From Streptomyces catenulae (GTDB lineage: Bacteria; Actinomycetota; Actinomycetes; Streptomycetales; Streptomycetaceae): DNA of 64,000 nucleotides. The DNA is taken from NCBI RefSeq assembly GCF_000718015.1, contig NZ_JODY01000008.1, positions 124,001-188,000 on the forward strand, written 5' to 3'. Below are positions 19,335 to 27,750 of this stretch, one piece after another. The position numbers and the translations under genes are program-made. Positions within the stretch are counted from its first letter, which is position 1; every line of letters starts with the position of its first letter. The notes under the pieces were generated by a model. The model was given only the letters and a program-made list of their open reading frames with translations. It made no database searches and was not told the DNA's origin.

Positions 19335-19374
19335 CCGAAGGGCGTCCGCCATCCGTGGGGCGGGCGCCCTTCGG
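19335..19374 (+). terminator. Hairpin after ndh
   Basis: CCGAAGGGCG (19335-19344) pairs with CGCCCTTCGG (19365-19374), with further inner pairing TCCGCC/GGCGGG; 28 nt after the stop. Confidence 0.75.
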
Positions 19375-19506
19375 CATGTCCGCCGTCGGAGCCGTGACGC
19401 GCTTTACCGTCCCCTTACGCGGGAACGGGACTATCCGGGCGCCTGCACGGCGTTTACGTGGTCGGTGAAAGTGTTTCGCCGACTCGTCAAGACGGAGGTG
19501 TGCGAC

Positions 19507-20817
19507 ATGGCCGACGCCGCTGGACGGCTCACCAGGCTCGCCGAGGAGGTGCTGGGGGCGAAGCTCCCGGTCCGTATCCGCGCGTGGGACCGCAGCGAGT
19601 TCGGCCCTCCGGGCGCCCCGGTCCTCGTCTTCCGCAACCGACGGGCCCTGCGCCGCCTGCTCTTCAAACCCGGCGAACTGGGCCTGGCCCGCGCCTGGGT
19701 CGCCGGAGACCTCGACATCGAGGGCGATCTCTACGAGGCGCTGGATCTGCTGGCCGGTCTCATCTGGGAGCGCGGCACCGCCGCCCCCGCACCGCAGCGC
19801 GCGCCCGTGCTGCGGGCCCTGGCGCGGCCCGAGATCCGCGCGGCGGCCAAGGAGCTGCTGTCCCTCGCGGCCGTACCGCTGCCGCCGTCCCCGCCCGCCG
19901 AGGAGGCCCGCACCCGCCGCGGTCCGCTCCACACGCTGCTGCGCGACAAGGAAGCCATCAGCCACCACTACGACGTCGGCAACGACTTCTACGCGCTGGT
20001 GCTGGGCCCGTCGATGGTCTACTCGTGCGCCTACTGGGCGGGCCCCGACGCGACGCTGGAGGAGGCGCAGCGCGACAAGCTCGACCTGATCTGCCGCAAG
20101 CTCGGCCTCACCGAGGGGCAGCGCCTCCTCGACGTGGGCTGCGGCTGGGGCTCGATGGTGCTGCACGCCGCCCGCGAGTACGGCGTCCGGGCCGTCGGCA
20201 TCACCCTCTCCGAGGAGCAGGCCACGTACGCCCGTAAGCGGGTCGCGGAGGCGGGGCTGGCCGACCGGGTGGAGATCCGGGTGCAGGACTACCGCGAGAT
20301 CCATGACGAGCCGTTCGACGCGATCTCCTCGATCGGGATGGCCGAGCACGTCGGGCGGGCCCGCTACGCCGAGTACGCGAACGCGCTGTACGCCCTGCTC
20401 AAGCCCGGCGGGCGGCTGCTCAACCACCAGATCGCCCGGCGCCCGCTGACCGACGAGGACACCTACCACGTCGACGAGTTCATCGACCGGTACGTCTTCC
20501 CGGACGGTGAGCTGTCGCCCGTCGGCCGGACCGCGGGGGCGCTGGAGGACGCCGGGTTCGAGGTGCGGGACGTGGAGGTGCTGCGGGAGCACTACGCGCT
20601 GACGCTGCGGCGGTGGGTCGCCAACCTGGAGGCCCGCTGGAAGGAGGCGGTGCGGCTGACGACGCCGGGCCGGGCCCGGGTGTGGCGGCTCTACATGGCC
20701 GCCTCCGCGCTCTCCTTCGAGCGCAACCGCATAGGGGTCAACCAGGTGCTCGCCGTGCGGACGCCGGAGTCCGGGGCGTCGGGGCTGCCGCTGCGCCCGC
20801 GCGTCTGGCAGGGCTGA
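19507..20817 (+). CDS. Cyclopropane-fatty-acyl-phospholipid synthase family methyltransferase
   Basis: 436 residues from the ATG at 19507 with ACGGAGG upstream. An N-terminal lipid-binding domain (about 1-140: LLFKPGELGLARAWVAGDLDIEGDLYEAL) is followed by a SAM-dependent methyltransferase core: HHYDVGNDFYALVLGPSMVYSCAYW, motif I LLDVGCGWGSMVLHAA, and GMAEHVGRARYAEY, a bicarbonate/active-site region typical of CFA synthases. It adds a methylene (or methyl) group across double bonds of membrane phospholipid acyl chains. A 16-bp terminator separates it from the convergent ABC genes. Confidence 0.93.
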   Translation: MADAAGRLTRLAEEVLGAKLPVRIRAWDRSEFGPPGAPVLVFRNRRALRRLLFKPGELGLARAWVAGDLDIEGDLYEALDLLAGLIWERGTAAPAPQRAPVLRALARPEIRAAAKELLSLAAVPLPPSPPAEEARTRRGPLHTLLRDKEAISHHYDVGNDFYALVLGPSMVYSCAYWAGPDATLEEAQRDKLDLICRKLGLTEGQRLLDVGCGWGSMVLHAAREYGVRAVGITLSEEQATYARKRVAEAGLADRVEIRVQDYREIHDEPFDAISSIGMAEHVGRARYAEYANALYALLKPGGRLLNHQIARRPLTDEDTYHVDEFIDRYVFPDGELSPVGRTAGALEDAGFEVRDVEVLREHYALTLRRWVANLEARWKEAVRLTTPGRARVWRLYMAASALSFERNRIGVNQVLAVRTPESGASGLPLRPRVWQG

Positions 20818-20829
20818 GCCACCGGACGG

Positions 20830-20869
20830 CAGGAGGGCCCCGGACCGCGTACGGTCCGGGGCCCTCCTG
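20830..20869. terminator. Bidirectional terminator
   Basis: A perfect 17-bp stem (20830-20846 with 20853-20869) and 6-nt loop between the convergent CFA synthase and ABC permease genes. Confidence 0.85.
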
Positions 20870-20882
20870 GGTGTGCGGGCGG

Positions 20883-23408
20883 TTACTCCGCCTTGAGGGC
20901 GGTGAGCATGTTCAGCTTCGCCGCGCGGCGGGCCGGCCACAGGGCGGCGACCACGCCGACCAGGGCGGCCAGGGCGAGGAAGAGACCCATCCGGCCCCAG
21001 GGCAGCACCAGTTCGTAGGTGGTGAGCGTGGCGGAGATCAGTTCACCGGCGGCCCAGCCGAAGAAGACGCCGAGACCGATGCCGAGGACGCCGCCGAAGA
21101 GCGAGATCACCAGGGACTCCAGACGGACCATCCGCCGGACGCCGGTGCGGTCCAGACCGATGGCGCGGAGCATGCCGATCTCCTGGGAGCGCTCGAAGAC
21201 CGACATGGCCAGGGTGTTGACGACGCCGAGGACGGCGACGATCACGGCCATGGCGAGCAGTGCGTAGAGCATGTTCAGCAGCAGGTTGACCGACTGGGAG
21301 ATGCCGTCGGAGACGTCCTTCTTGTCCTCGACGGTGAGGGCGGGGTTCTTGCCCAGCGCGTCGATCAGCTTCTGCTTGGTGGCGTCGGTGGCGCCGTCCT
21401 TGGTCTTGACCATGACCTTGAGGTCGGTGGCGTTCTTCTGGTGGCCGCCCAGGACGCCGTTGTCGACGACGATCTGCTGGATCATCTCGTTGCCGCGGTA
21501 GACGCCGGAGACGGTGAGCGTCTCCTTCCGGCCGTCCTCGAACGTCACCGGGACGCGGGAGCCGACCTTCCAGCCCTTCTCCTTCGCGGTGTCCTCGTCG
21601 GCGACGATGCCGCGGTCGGCGAGGTCGCCGAGGGAGCCGGAGGTGAAGTCGAGGCGGGTCAGCTTGGCGAAGTCCTTGCCGTTGACGCCGGTCAGATAGG
21701 CGGTGTGGCCGCCGATCTCGGCCTCGGAGCTGCGCATCGGGCTGAGGGCGGTGACCTCGTCGAGGCTGCCGAGCTTCTGCGCCACCTCGGGGGAGAGCGG
21801 CGTCAGACCGGCCATGGAGACGATGTAGTCGGCCTTGAGGGAGTCGACGGCCATCTTGTCGATGCCCTTCTGGACGCTGTTCCCGATCACCGTCAGACCG
21901 GTGATCAGGGTCAGGCCGACCATCAGGGCGGAGGCGGTGGCGGCGGTGCGGCGCGGGTTGCGGACCGCGTTCTGCCGGGCGAGCTTGCCGGAGATGCCGA
22001 ACGCGCGGAGCAGCGGGGCGGCCAGGCCGATGAGCGGGCGGGAGAGCAGCGGCGTCAGGACGAAGACGCCGATCAGCAGCAGCACCGCGCCCAGGCCCAG
22101 GACGGCCTTGCCGTCGCTCATGCCGGTGGCGGCCAGGACGGCGGCGATACCGGCGGCGGCGAGGAGCGCGCCGAGGGCGTTGCGGACGACCAGGGACTTG
22201 GTGGTGGCCGTGGCGTGCACGCTGTTCATCGCGGCGACCGGCGGGATCTTCGCGGCGCGGCGGCCCGGCAGCCAGGCGGCGAGGACGGTCACGCCGATGC
22301 CGACCACCAGCGAGGTGACGACGGTGGAGACGTCGACGACGAGCGGGCCGTCGGGGACGATCGCGCCGCTGCCGTTCATCAGGGCGCGCATCGCGGCGCC
22401 GATGCCGATACCGGCGGCCAGACCGGTGACGGCGGCTGCCGCGCCGACGACGAACGCCTCGATCAGCACCGAGCGGGTGACCTGGCGGCGGCTGGCGCCG
22501 ACCGCGCGCAGCAGCGCCAGTTCCTTGGTGCGCTGGGCGACCAGCATGGTGAAGGTGTTGGCGATCAGGAAGATGCCGACGAAGAGCGCGATACCGGCGA
22601 AGCCCAGCAGCGCGGTCTGCATGCTCTGCATGCTCTCGGCGATCTGGTCGGCCTCGTCGTCGGCGAGCTGCTTGCCGGTGGTGGCCTCGGCGCCCTTGGC
22701 GGGCAGCACCTTGCGGATCTGCGACTCCAGGGCGCTCTGCGAGGTGCCCGGGGCGGCCTTGACGTGGATCTCGTTGTACTTGCCGGGGGCGAGCAGCTGC
22801 TTCTGGGCGGTCGCGTTGTCGAACAGCGCGAGGCTGCCACCGGCCGAGACGGCGCCGTCGGTGGTGGTGAAGACGCCGGTCAGCCGGGGCTCGTGGACCG
22901 TTCCGTCGAAGGAGATCCGGACGGTGTCGCCGACCTTGTACCCGGCCTCGTCGGCGGTACGGGCGTCCAGGGCGATCTGGTCGGCGCCGTGCGGGGCGGT
23001 GCCGTCGCGCAGCGGGTAGCGGGCGTCCTTGCCGTCGGCGCCGGGGTAGTAGTTGCCGCCGCGGGTGGCGAAGCCGGTGCCGATCAGCTTGCCGTGGCGG
23101 TCGGCGATGGCGGTGAAGCCGGTGACGGTGCCGGTGGCCGAGGCGGCGCCGGGCACGTGGGCCGCCTTGTCGAGCAGCTTCTGGTCGAGGGCGGGGCGGG
23201 CGCCGGGCCCGGCGCCGTCGCCGGTGGGCCGGACGGCCACGTCGACGTCGGCGTAGCCCGCCTGGGAGCTGGCGCGCAGCCCGCCGGAGATGGTGGAGGT
23301 GAAGACCAGGGTGCCGGAGACGAAGGCGACGCCGAGCATGACGGCGAGGACGGTCATCAGCAGCCGGGCCTTGTGCGCGAGGACGTTGCGCAGGGCGGTA
23401 CGGAGCAT
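20883..23408 (-). CDS. ABC transporter permease (MacB/FtsX type)
   Basis: 841 residues from an ATG, the usual length for the large actinobacterial double-FtsX permeases. A first membrane span (LLMTVLAVMLGVAFVSGTLV), a large extracellular MacB-PCD domain (about 40-260), three spans around 265-400, a second pair of spans around 430-480, a second extracellular domain (about 510-700) and three C-terminal spans ending in ALWPARRAAKLNMLTALK. Such permeases do not form a channel in the classic sense; they use mechanotransmission to export peptides or lipoproteins, or to control wall enzymes. It is downstream of its ATPase (47-bp gap) on the same strand. Confidence 0.93.
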   Translation of the reverse strand: MLRTALRNVLAHKARLLMTVLAVMLGVAFVSGTLVFTSTISGGLRASSQAGYADVDVAVRPTGDGAGPGARPALDQKLLDKAAHVPGAASATGTVTGFTAIADRHGKLIGTGFATRGGNYYPGADGKDARYPLRDGTAPHGADQIALDARTADEAGYKVGDTVRISFDGTVHEPRLTGVFTTTDGAVSAGGSLALFDNATAQKQLLAPGKYNEIHVKAAPGTSQSALESQIRKVLPAKGAEATTGKQLADDEADQIAESMQSMQTALLGFAGIALFVGIFLIANTFTMLVAQRTKELALLRAVGASRRQVTRSVLIEAFVVGAAAAVTGLAAGIGIGAAMRALMNGSGAIVPDGPLVVDVSTVVTSLVVGIGVTVLAAWLPGRRAAKIPPVAAMNSVHATATTKSLVVRNALGALLAAAGIAAVLAATGMSDGKAVLGLGAVLLLIGVFVLTPLLSRPLIGLAAPLLRAFGISGKLARQNAVRNPRRTAATASALMVGLTLITGLTVIGNSVQKGIDKMAVDSLKADYIVSMAGLTPLSPEVAQKLGSLDEVTALSPMRSSEAEIGGHTAYLTGVNGKDFAKLTRLDFTSGSLGDLADRGIVADEDTAKEKGWKVGSRVPVTFEDGRKETLTVSGVYRGNEMIQQIVVDNGVLGGHQKNATDLKVMVKTKDGATDATKQKLIDALGKNPALTVEDKKDVSDGISQSVNLLLNMLYALLAMAVIVAVLGVVNTLAMSVFERSQEIGMLRAIGLDRTGVRRMVRLESLVISLFGGVLGIGLGVFFGWAAGELISATLTTYELVLPWGRMGLFLALAALVGVVAALWPARRAAKLNMLTALKAE

Positions 23409-23455
23409 GGGTCAGTAGTCCTGGGGGAGAGGTCCGAAGTGCGGGCGGCGGGGCG

Positions 23456-24238
23456 TCAGTTGGTACGGCCCTTGGCGTCGAAGCCCTTCATGCGTTCCAG
23501 GACCAGATCGGCGGTGGGGTGGGGCATGTCGTCGACGATGCGGCCGTCGGCGAGGAAGACGACGCGGTCGGCGTAGGAGGCGGCGACCGGGTCGTGGGTG
23601 ACCATGACGACGGTCTGGCCGAGTTCGCGGACGGAGTTGCGCAGGAAGCCGAGGACCTCGGCGCCGGAGCGGGAGTCGAGGTTGCCGGTCGGCTCGTCCG
23701 CGAAGATGATCTCGGGCCGGGAGGCGAGGGCGCGGGCGACGGCGACGCGCTGCTGCTGGCCGCCGGAGAGCTGGCCGGGGCGGTGCTTGAGACGACCGCC
23801 GAGGCCGACGGTCGTCACGACGCGGTCCAGCCAGGCGCGGTCGGGCTTACGGCCCGCGATGTCCATCGGGAGGGTGATGTTCTCCAGCGCCGTCAGGGTC
23901 GGGAGCAGGTTGAACGCCTGGAAGATGAAGCCGATCTTGTCGCGGCGCAGCTGGGTGAGCTTCTTGTCCTTCAGCCCGGTCAGCTCGGTGTCCCCGATCC
24001 GGGCGCTGCCGCCGGAGATTGTGTCCAGCCCCGCCATGCAGTGCATCAGCGTCGACTTGCCGGAGCCCGAGGGGCCCATGATCGCGGTGAACTGCGCCTG
24101 GTGGAACGTGACGGAGACGGCGTCGAGGGCGACCACCCGGGTCTCACCCTCTCCGTAGACCTTGCTGAGGTCCGTCGCGCGGGCGGCCGCCGCGGTGGTG
24201 CGCGGGGCGGTGGGGGCGCCGGTGGGGATGGTGGTCAC
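23456..24238 (-). CDS. ABC transporter ATP-binding protein (LolD/MacB type)
   Basis: 260 residues from the GTG at 24238, which has GAGGAG at proper distance; a longer frame to 24298 adds nothing conserved. Walker A IMGPSGSGKSTLMHCMAGLD, Q-loop FIFQAFNLLPTLTALEN, signature LSGGQQQRVAVARALA, Walker B PEIIFADEPTGNLD and H-loop VMVTHDPVAASYAD are all intact. It powers the adjacent FtsX-type permease. The sequence does not tell the substrate; in this family it may be peptides, lipoproteins or wall-enzyme control. Confidence 0.95.
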   Translation of the reverse strand: MTTIPTGAPTAPRTTAAAARATDLSKVYGEGETRVVALDAVSVTFHQAQFTAIMGPSGSGKSTLMHCMAGLDTISGGSARIGDTELTGLKDKKLTQLRRDKIGFIFQAFNLLPTLTALENITLPMDIAGRKPDRAWLDRVVTTVGLGGRLKHRPGQLSGGQQQRVAVARALASRPEIIFADEPTGNLDSRSGAEVLGFLRNSVRELGQTVVMVTHDPVAASYADRVVFLADGRIVDDMPHPTADLVLERMKGFDAKGRTN

Positions 24239-24739
24239 GGAAGCGTGCTCCTCGTCGAAACGGTGCGGCGGGACGGCCGCGGCTGGGGACCTTTCCATCG
24301 TCGGCGTGCGGAGCCCCCCGGAACGTCAGCCCCGACGCCCGTCCTGGACCCGACCTGGGGCGTATCGGGCACCACGGCCGTCATCCCTGGGGATGAGGGG
24401 CGCCCCTGAGACGGCCGGGCGCGCGGGGGGCGGGAGGGGCGCGGGGCGGTCCGGGGGCCGGGTGTCCGGCCCGGTGGGATTCCTGCCGGAGTGTCGGCCG
24501 AGCACATATCGGGGCGGGTTGGCGAGGCGGTACGGCGACTTTCCGTCATTTCGGGGCCCGAACGTGTTTCAGGACGTTACGCCGGAGGTGCGCCACAGGC
24601 ATGTGACAACAGCCCGCGGTGGTGGCTGACGCACCCTCAGTTGCCAATAAAATAAGACAACCTCGGGATGAGCGGCCGGGGGTCAGGTGGCCTGCGGGCT
24701 ACGCTCGTGCTGCCTCTGTGGGGGCATGGGGGAGTCCAC
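24239..24739. promoter_or_regulatory. Gene-free region with ABC promoter (leftward) and bldA promoter (rightward)
   Basis: No convincing gene. An AT-rich element GTTG-CCAATAAAATAAGA-CAAC (24640-24661) is striking in 73% GC DNA. A candidate bldA -10, TACGCT, is at 24700-24705, which would start transcription near 24712 and leave a leader of about 28 nt to be trimmed. The -35 is not clear. The AT tract lies 50-66 bp before that start, the position of an UP-like element; this is an inference. Confidence 0.45.
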
Positions 24740-24821
24740 GCCCGGATGGTGGAATGCAGACACGGCGAGCTTAAACCTCGCTGGCCTTCGGGCCGTGCCG
24801 GTTCAAGTCCGGCTCCGGGCA
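24740..24821 (+). tRNA. bldA: tRNA-Leu(UAA), bldA
   Basis: The full class II cloverleaf is present. The acceptor stem GCCCGGA (24740-24746) pairs with TCCGGGC (24814-24820) before discriminator A. The anticodon stem GCGAG/CTCGC encloses the loop CTTAAAC, so the anticodon is TAA (24772-24774). A long variable arm follows, then the TPsiC arm with GGTTCAAGTCC. CCA is not encoded. This is the only tRNA that decodes the rare UUA codon in Streptomyces; bldA mutants fail to form aerial hyphae and many antibiotics, because TTA codons occur mainly in regulators and accessory genes. By eye I found no in-frame TTA in the annotated genes of this window. Confidence 0.97.
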
Positions 24822-25476
24822 CTTCCGGCAATCGGCCGCCCGTTCCGAAGGGTTTTCCCGGACCTTGCGCCGTGCCGCGCATACCCTGACACATCCCGTT
24901 CACACTCCGCCCCGGCGGAGCCTGTCCGCGCCCGCCCGCCGCCGCGTTCTCCCTGCCCGGACGCCCGCCGCCCGGCCGGACCGCCGGGCGCGCCGCACCG
25001 CCCACCCGGACGGACCGGCACCGCTTCCGGAGAAATGCGGCGGACGATTGCGGGGCGGCTCCCTTCCTTCCCGCGGCCCATTCCGTGACCGTACGAATCC
25101 GTAGGGTCACGCGGTGGTGTGCGGGCTTTGTGGCGGCGCCGCGAGCCGGTGCCGGATAACGGGCCGGAGGCCGTGTGCGGGTGATTTCCCGGAGGCGTTC
25201 CGCGGTATTTCGTATTCGCTCGTTCCGGGGAATTCGCCGTCCCGCCGACCGGATTTCGTCCGCCCGTGGAGAAGCGCGGCGCGCCTCCGGGCGGACGGGT
25301 CCGGCGGCGCCGTCGCTCCGGGCGGCGGCGGGGTGCGCGGTGCCCCGAATTCCGGGCGGGCGGCCCATCCGGGGTGCGGTCCGTGCGCCGGTCGCCGGGG
25401 TCCCGGAAGTCGCGCCTGCTCTGCGTATGGTGAGCTTTTGTCGGATTTGAGCGTATTGAGGATGGTGGCTTACGGC
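24822..25476. other. Gene-free region after bldA with a 28-bp palindrome
   Basis: About 650 bp without a gene that I can support; open frames here are Arg/Pro-rich and lack ribosome-binding sites. At 25084-25111 CGTGACC-G-TACG-N4-CGTA-G-GGTCACG forms an interrupted palindrome with arms of 7 and 4 bp. No clear terminator for bldA is visible. The base composition is less GC-biased at 25,080-25,260 than in flanking genes. Confidence 0.5.
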
Positions 25477-26568
25477 ATGGAACTCTCCTTCCTGCGTCCC
25501 CTCTACACGGAGGGAGCCCCGGTCGCCTCGGTGTACCTCGACACCACACGCGCGGTCCCGGACGCGGACGAGCGGATCGCCACCCGCTGGCGGACCGCAC
25601 GCCGCACGCTGGCCGAACAGGGCGCGGACGACGCGACGCTCGAAGCGCTGGACGCCACCGTCGGCGGCGTGCCCGACCTGTCCGGACCCCAGGGCGAGGC
25701 GCTGTTCGCCGCCGACGGGCGACTCCTCGGCGCCTTCACCCTGACCGAGCCGCCCGCCGCCGACCGGGCGCTCTGGACGCCGGTGCCCGACCCGCTGCTG
25801 CTCGCCTTCGACCGCGACCACCAGGTGCCGCACGTGCTCGTCGCGGTCGACCGGGAGGGCGCCGACGTCGAGGGGTACCCGGCCGCCGCCCACGAACCGG
25901 CCTTCCGGCGGACCTTCAACGGCAGCACCCTGCACATCACCCGCGTCCGCGCCGGTGCCGAGGCGCAGGCGTCGTTCCACCGGCGCACCGTCAACGTCTG
26001 GTCCGAGAACACCGAGCAGGCGGCGCAGGACGTCCGCGACGCCGTCGACGCGGTGGACGCCGAGGTCATCCTGGTCGCCGGGGACCCGAAGGCGTTCGGA
26101 CTGCTGCGGGATCACCTCGGGCCGCTGGCGGAGCGGTTGGTGAAGGTGGGCGGTGGCCGCACCGACGCGCAGGCCCGGGCGGCGCTGCGGGAGGCGGCCG
26201 ACACCGCGCTCCACGAGATTTCGGCCGAGTCCCACCGGGACGCCTTGCGGCAACTGGAGAGCGCACTCGACGGCGATCAGGCCCTCCAGGGCATCCCGGC
26301 GGTGAAGGAGGCGCTCGCCGAGGGCCGGGTGGACACCCTCTACATGGCGCCGCCCACGGCCACCCAGGACGTCCCGCTCTTCACCTCGGAGCGCAACCCC
26401 CGCGCCCTGGCCACCGATCGGGCGGCCCTCGGCGACGACCCGACGGTGTTCGAGGCGCCCGCGCCGCTCCTGCTGCTGCGCGCCGCGGTCCTCGGCGACG
26501 CGTCCTTCAGCGAGATCCAGCCGCCGACCCGGTGCACCGACGGCGTCGCCGCCCTGCTGCGCTACTGA
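25477..26568 (+). CDS. baeRF (eRF1-like/Vms1-type) family protein, Rv2629-like
   Basis: 363 residues from the ATG at 25477; an ATG at 25462 adds five residues but has its GAGG too close. The start MELSFLRPLY and ASVYLDTTRAVPDADERIATRWRTAR are typical of the actinobacterial Rv2629-type family. The middle (ALFAADGRLLGAFTL..., VPHVLVAVDREGADV) is the eRF1 domain 2-like region, and the end (VDTLYMAPP) is a domain 3-like module. The family is related to archaeal/eukaryotic release factors and to Vms1 peptidyl-tRNA hydrolases, suggesting a role in ribosome rescue or dormancy. No GGQ motif is visible. It is the first gene after bldA. Confidence 0.83.
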   Translation: MELSFLRPLYTEGAPVASVYLDTTRAVPDADERIATRWRTARRTLAEQGADDATLEALDATVGGVPDLSGPQGEALFAADGRLLGAFTLTEPPAADRALWTPVPDPLLLAFDRDHQVPHVLVAVDREGADVEGYPAAAHEPAFRRTFNGSTLHITRVRAGAEAQASFHRRTVNVWSENTEQAAQDVRDAVDAVDAEVILVAGDPKAFGLLRDHLGPLAERLVKVGGGRTDAQARAALREAADTALHEISAESHRDALRQLESALDGDQALQGIPAVKEALAEGRVDTLYMAPPTATQDVPLFTSERNPRALATDRAALGDDPTVFEAPAPLLLLRAAVLGDASFSEIQPPTRCTDGVAALLRY

Positions 26569-26578
26569 TCCGCGCCAC

Positions 26579-26604
26579 GCCCGGACCCGTCGCCGGGTCC
26601 GGGC
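26579..26604 (+). terminator. Hairpin after baeRF gene
   Basis: A perfect 10-bp stem (26579-26588 with 26595-26604), loop 6 nt, 10 nt after the stop. Confidence 0.7.
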
Positions 26605-26625
26605 ACGATCGCGGACGGCCGTTCG

Positions 26626-26631
26626 TACTCT
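26626..26631 (+). promoter_or_regulatory. Candidate -10 (TACTCT) upstream of Bax-inhibitor gene
   Basis: TACTCT at 26626 and a second TACTCT at 26708-26713 sit in similar contexts (TACTCTTCGTGG and TACTCTTGTGG). The first would place a tiny reading frame (26671) in the leader; the second would not. Confidence 0.35.
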
Positions 26632-26670
26632 TCGTGGTGTAGGCGCGCCCCTGACGGAGGGGGAGAAATC

Positions 26671-26685
26671 GTGCTCAGGAAGTAG
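26671..26685 (+). CDS. Possible four-residue upstream ORF
   Basis: GTG-CTC-AGG-AAG-TAG (M-L-R-K) lies 6 nt after an excellent ribosome-binding site (GGAGGGGGAG, 26657-26666), 67 nt before the Bax-inhibitor gene start. It may be chance, but the strength of the site is hard to explain otherwise. Confidence 0.25.
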   Translation: MLRK

Positions 26686-26752
26686 CCCCGCGTCTTTGCC
26701 AAGCCATTACTCTTGTGGCGAGGTCGCGCAGGGCGGCCATGGAGGAGTGAGG

Positions 26753-27580
26753 ATGAGGAGCAGCAACCCGGTCTTCTCGCGACGGGGGTTCAGCCGCGAC
26801 ACCGGCTACGCGGGCTTCAACGCGCCGCCGCAGGCCGGGGGCGTCGGAGCCGATCCGTACGCCGGGGCCAACCCGTACGCGCAGACCGCCACCCAGGCAC
26901 CGCAGTACACGCCGCAGACCCGCCCGATGACGATGGACGACGTCGTCGTCCGCACGGCGTTCACCCTCGGCACGGTCATCGTCGGCGCCGTCGTCGGCTG
27001 GCTGTACCTGTCGGACAAGATCGGCTTCGCGATCGGTGCCGGTATCGCCGCGATGGTGCTGGGCTTCATCCAGTCCTTCAAGCGGAAGCCGTCGCCGGCG
27101 CTGATCCTGGGGTACGCGGCGCTGGAGGGGCTCTTCCTCGGCGCGCTCAGCGGCAACCTCAACGACCTGCCGAAGATGAACGGCGCGCCGATGCAGGCGG
27201 TGCTGGGCACGATGGCGGTCTTCGTCGCGATGCTCATCGCCTACAAGACGCGGATCGTGCGGGTCACCGCCCGCTTCACCCGCTTCCTGATGATCGCGAC
27301 GCTGGGCTTCGTACTGCTGTCGCTGGTCAACGTCCTGTTCATGGCGTTCGGCGGCGGTGACGGCCTCGGCTTCCGCAGCGGCGGTCTCGGCATCGTCTTC
27401 GGTCTGGTCGGTGTCGTCCTCGGCGCGCTGTTCCTGGCGCTGGACTTCAAGCAGGTCGAGGACGGCATCGCCTACGGCGCCCCGCGGGAGGAGTCCTGGC
27501 TGGCCGCGTTCGGCCTGACCACCACGCTGGTGTGGATCTACATGGAGATGCTGCGGCTGATCTCGATCCTGCGCGATTGA
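26753..27580 (+). CDS. Bax inhibitor-1 / YccA-like membrane protein
   Basis: 275 residues from the ATG at 26753 with GGAGGAGTGAGG upstream. An N-terminal disordered tail rich in Gly/Ala/Pro/Tyr (to about 60) is followed by seven hydrophobic segments (TAFTLGTVIVGAVVGWLYL, IGAGIAAMVLGFI, LILGYAALEGLFLGALSG, AVLGTMAVFVAMLIAY, FLMIATLGFVLLSLVNVLF, IVFGLVGVVLGALFLALDF, AAFGLTTTLVWIYMEMLRLISIL). The DFKQVEDGI and LVWIYMEMLRLI blocks are the family's C-terminal signature; the Asp residues sense pH and gate ions in studied relatives. Function in Streptomyces is unknown. Confidence 0.9.
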   Translation: MRSSNPVFSRRGFSRDTGYAGFNAPPQAGGVGADPYAGANPYAQTATQAPQYTPQTRPMTMDDVVVRTAFTLGTVIVGAVVGWLYLSDKIGFAIGAGIAAMVLGFIQSFKRKPSPALILGYAALEGLFLGALSGNLNDLPKMNGAPMQAVLGTMAVFVAMLIAYKTRIVRVTARFTRFLMIATLGFVLLSLVNVLFMAFGGGDGLGFRSGGLGIVFGLVGVVLGALFLALDFKQVEDGIAYGAPREESWLAAFGLTTTLVWIYMEMLRLISILRD

Positions 27581-27633
27581 CGGGACGGCGGGCCGAGGCG
27601 GCGTCACCCCGCCGCCCGGCACCGCACCGTCAC

Positions 27634-27665
27634 GGAGCCCCGCGGGCAGTCGCCCGCGGGGCTCC
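27634..27665 (+). terminator. Strong hairpin after Bax-inhibitor gene
   Basis: A perfect 14-bp stem (27634-27647 with 27652-27665) with a 4-nt loop. Confidence 0.8.
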
Positions 27666-27738
27666 GGCGTGCCCGGGGACCGCCCGCCCGCCGCCGGACC
27701 GCCCCCGGCGGCCGTGCGCGCCGCCGTGCGCCGTCGCA

Positions 27739-27744
27739 TAGGCT
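27739..27744 (+). promoter_or_regulatory. Candidate -10 (TAGGCT) of a leaderless transcript
   Basis: TAGGCT ends 6 nt before the GTG at 27751, as at mazG and the P450 gene. No ribosome-binding site is present. Confidence 0.5.
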
Positions 27745-27750
27745 CGCGCC

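Noticed and set aside
20613..23576. Plus-strand frame of 987 codons opposite the ABC permease
   Set aside because: Antisense shadow; the minus-strand permease has clear spans and FtsX domains.
24803..25600. Minus-strand frame crossing bldA and the start of the baeRF gene
   Set aside because: Arg/Pro-rich, no ribosome-binding site, overlaps the tRNA.
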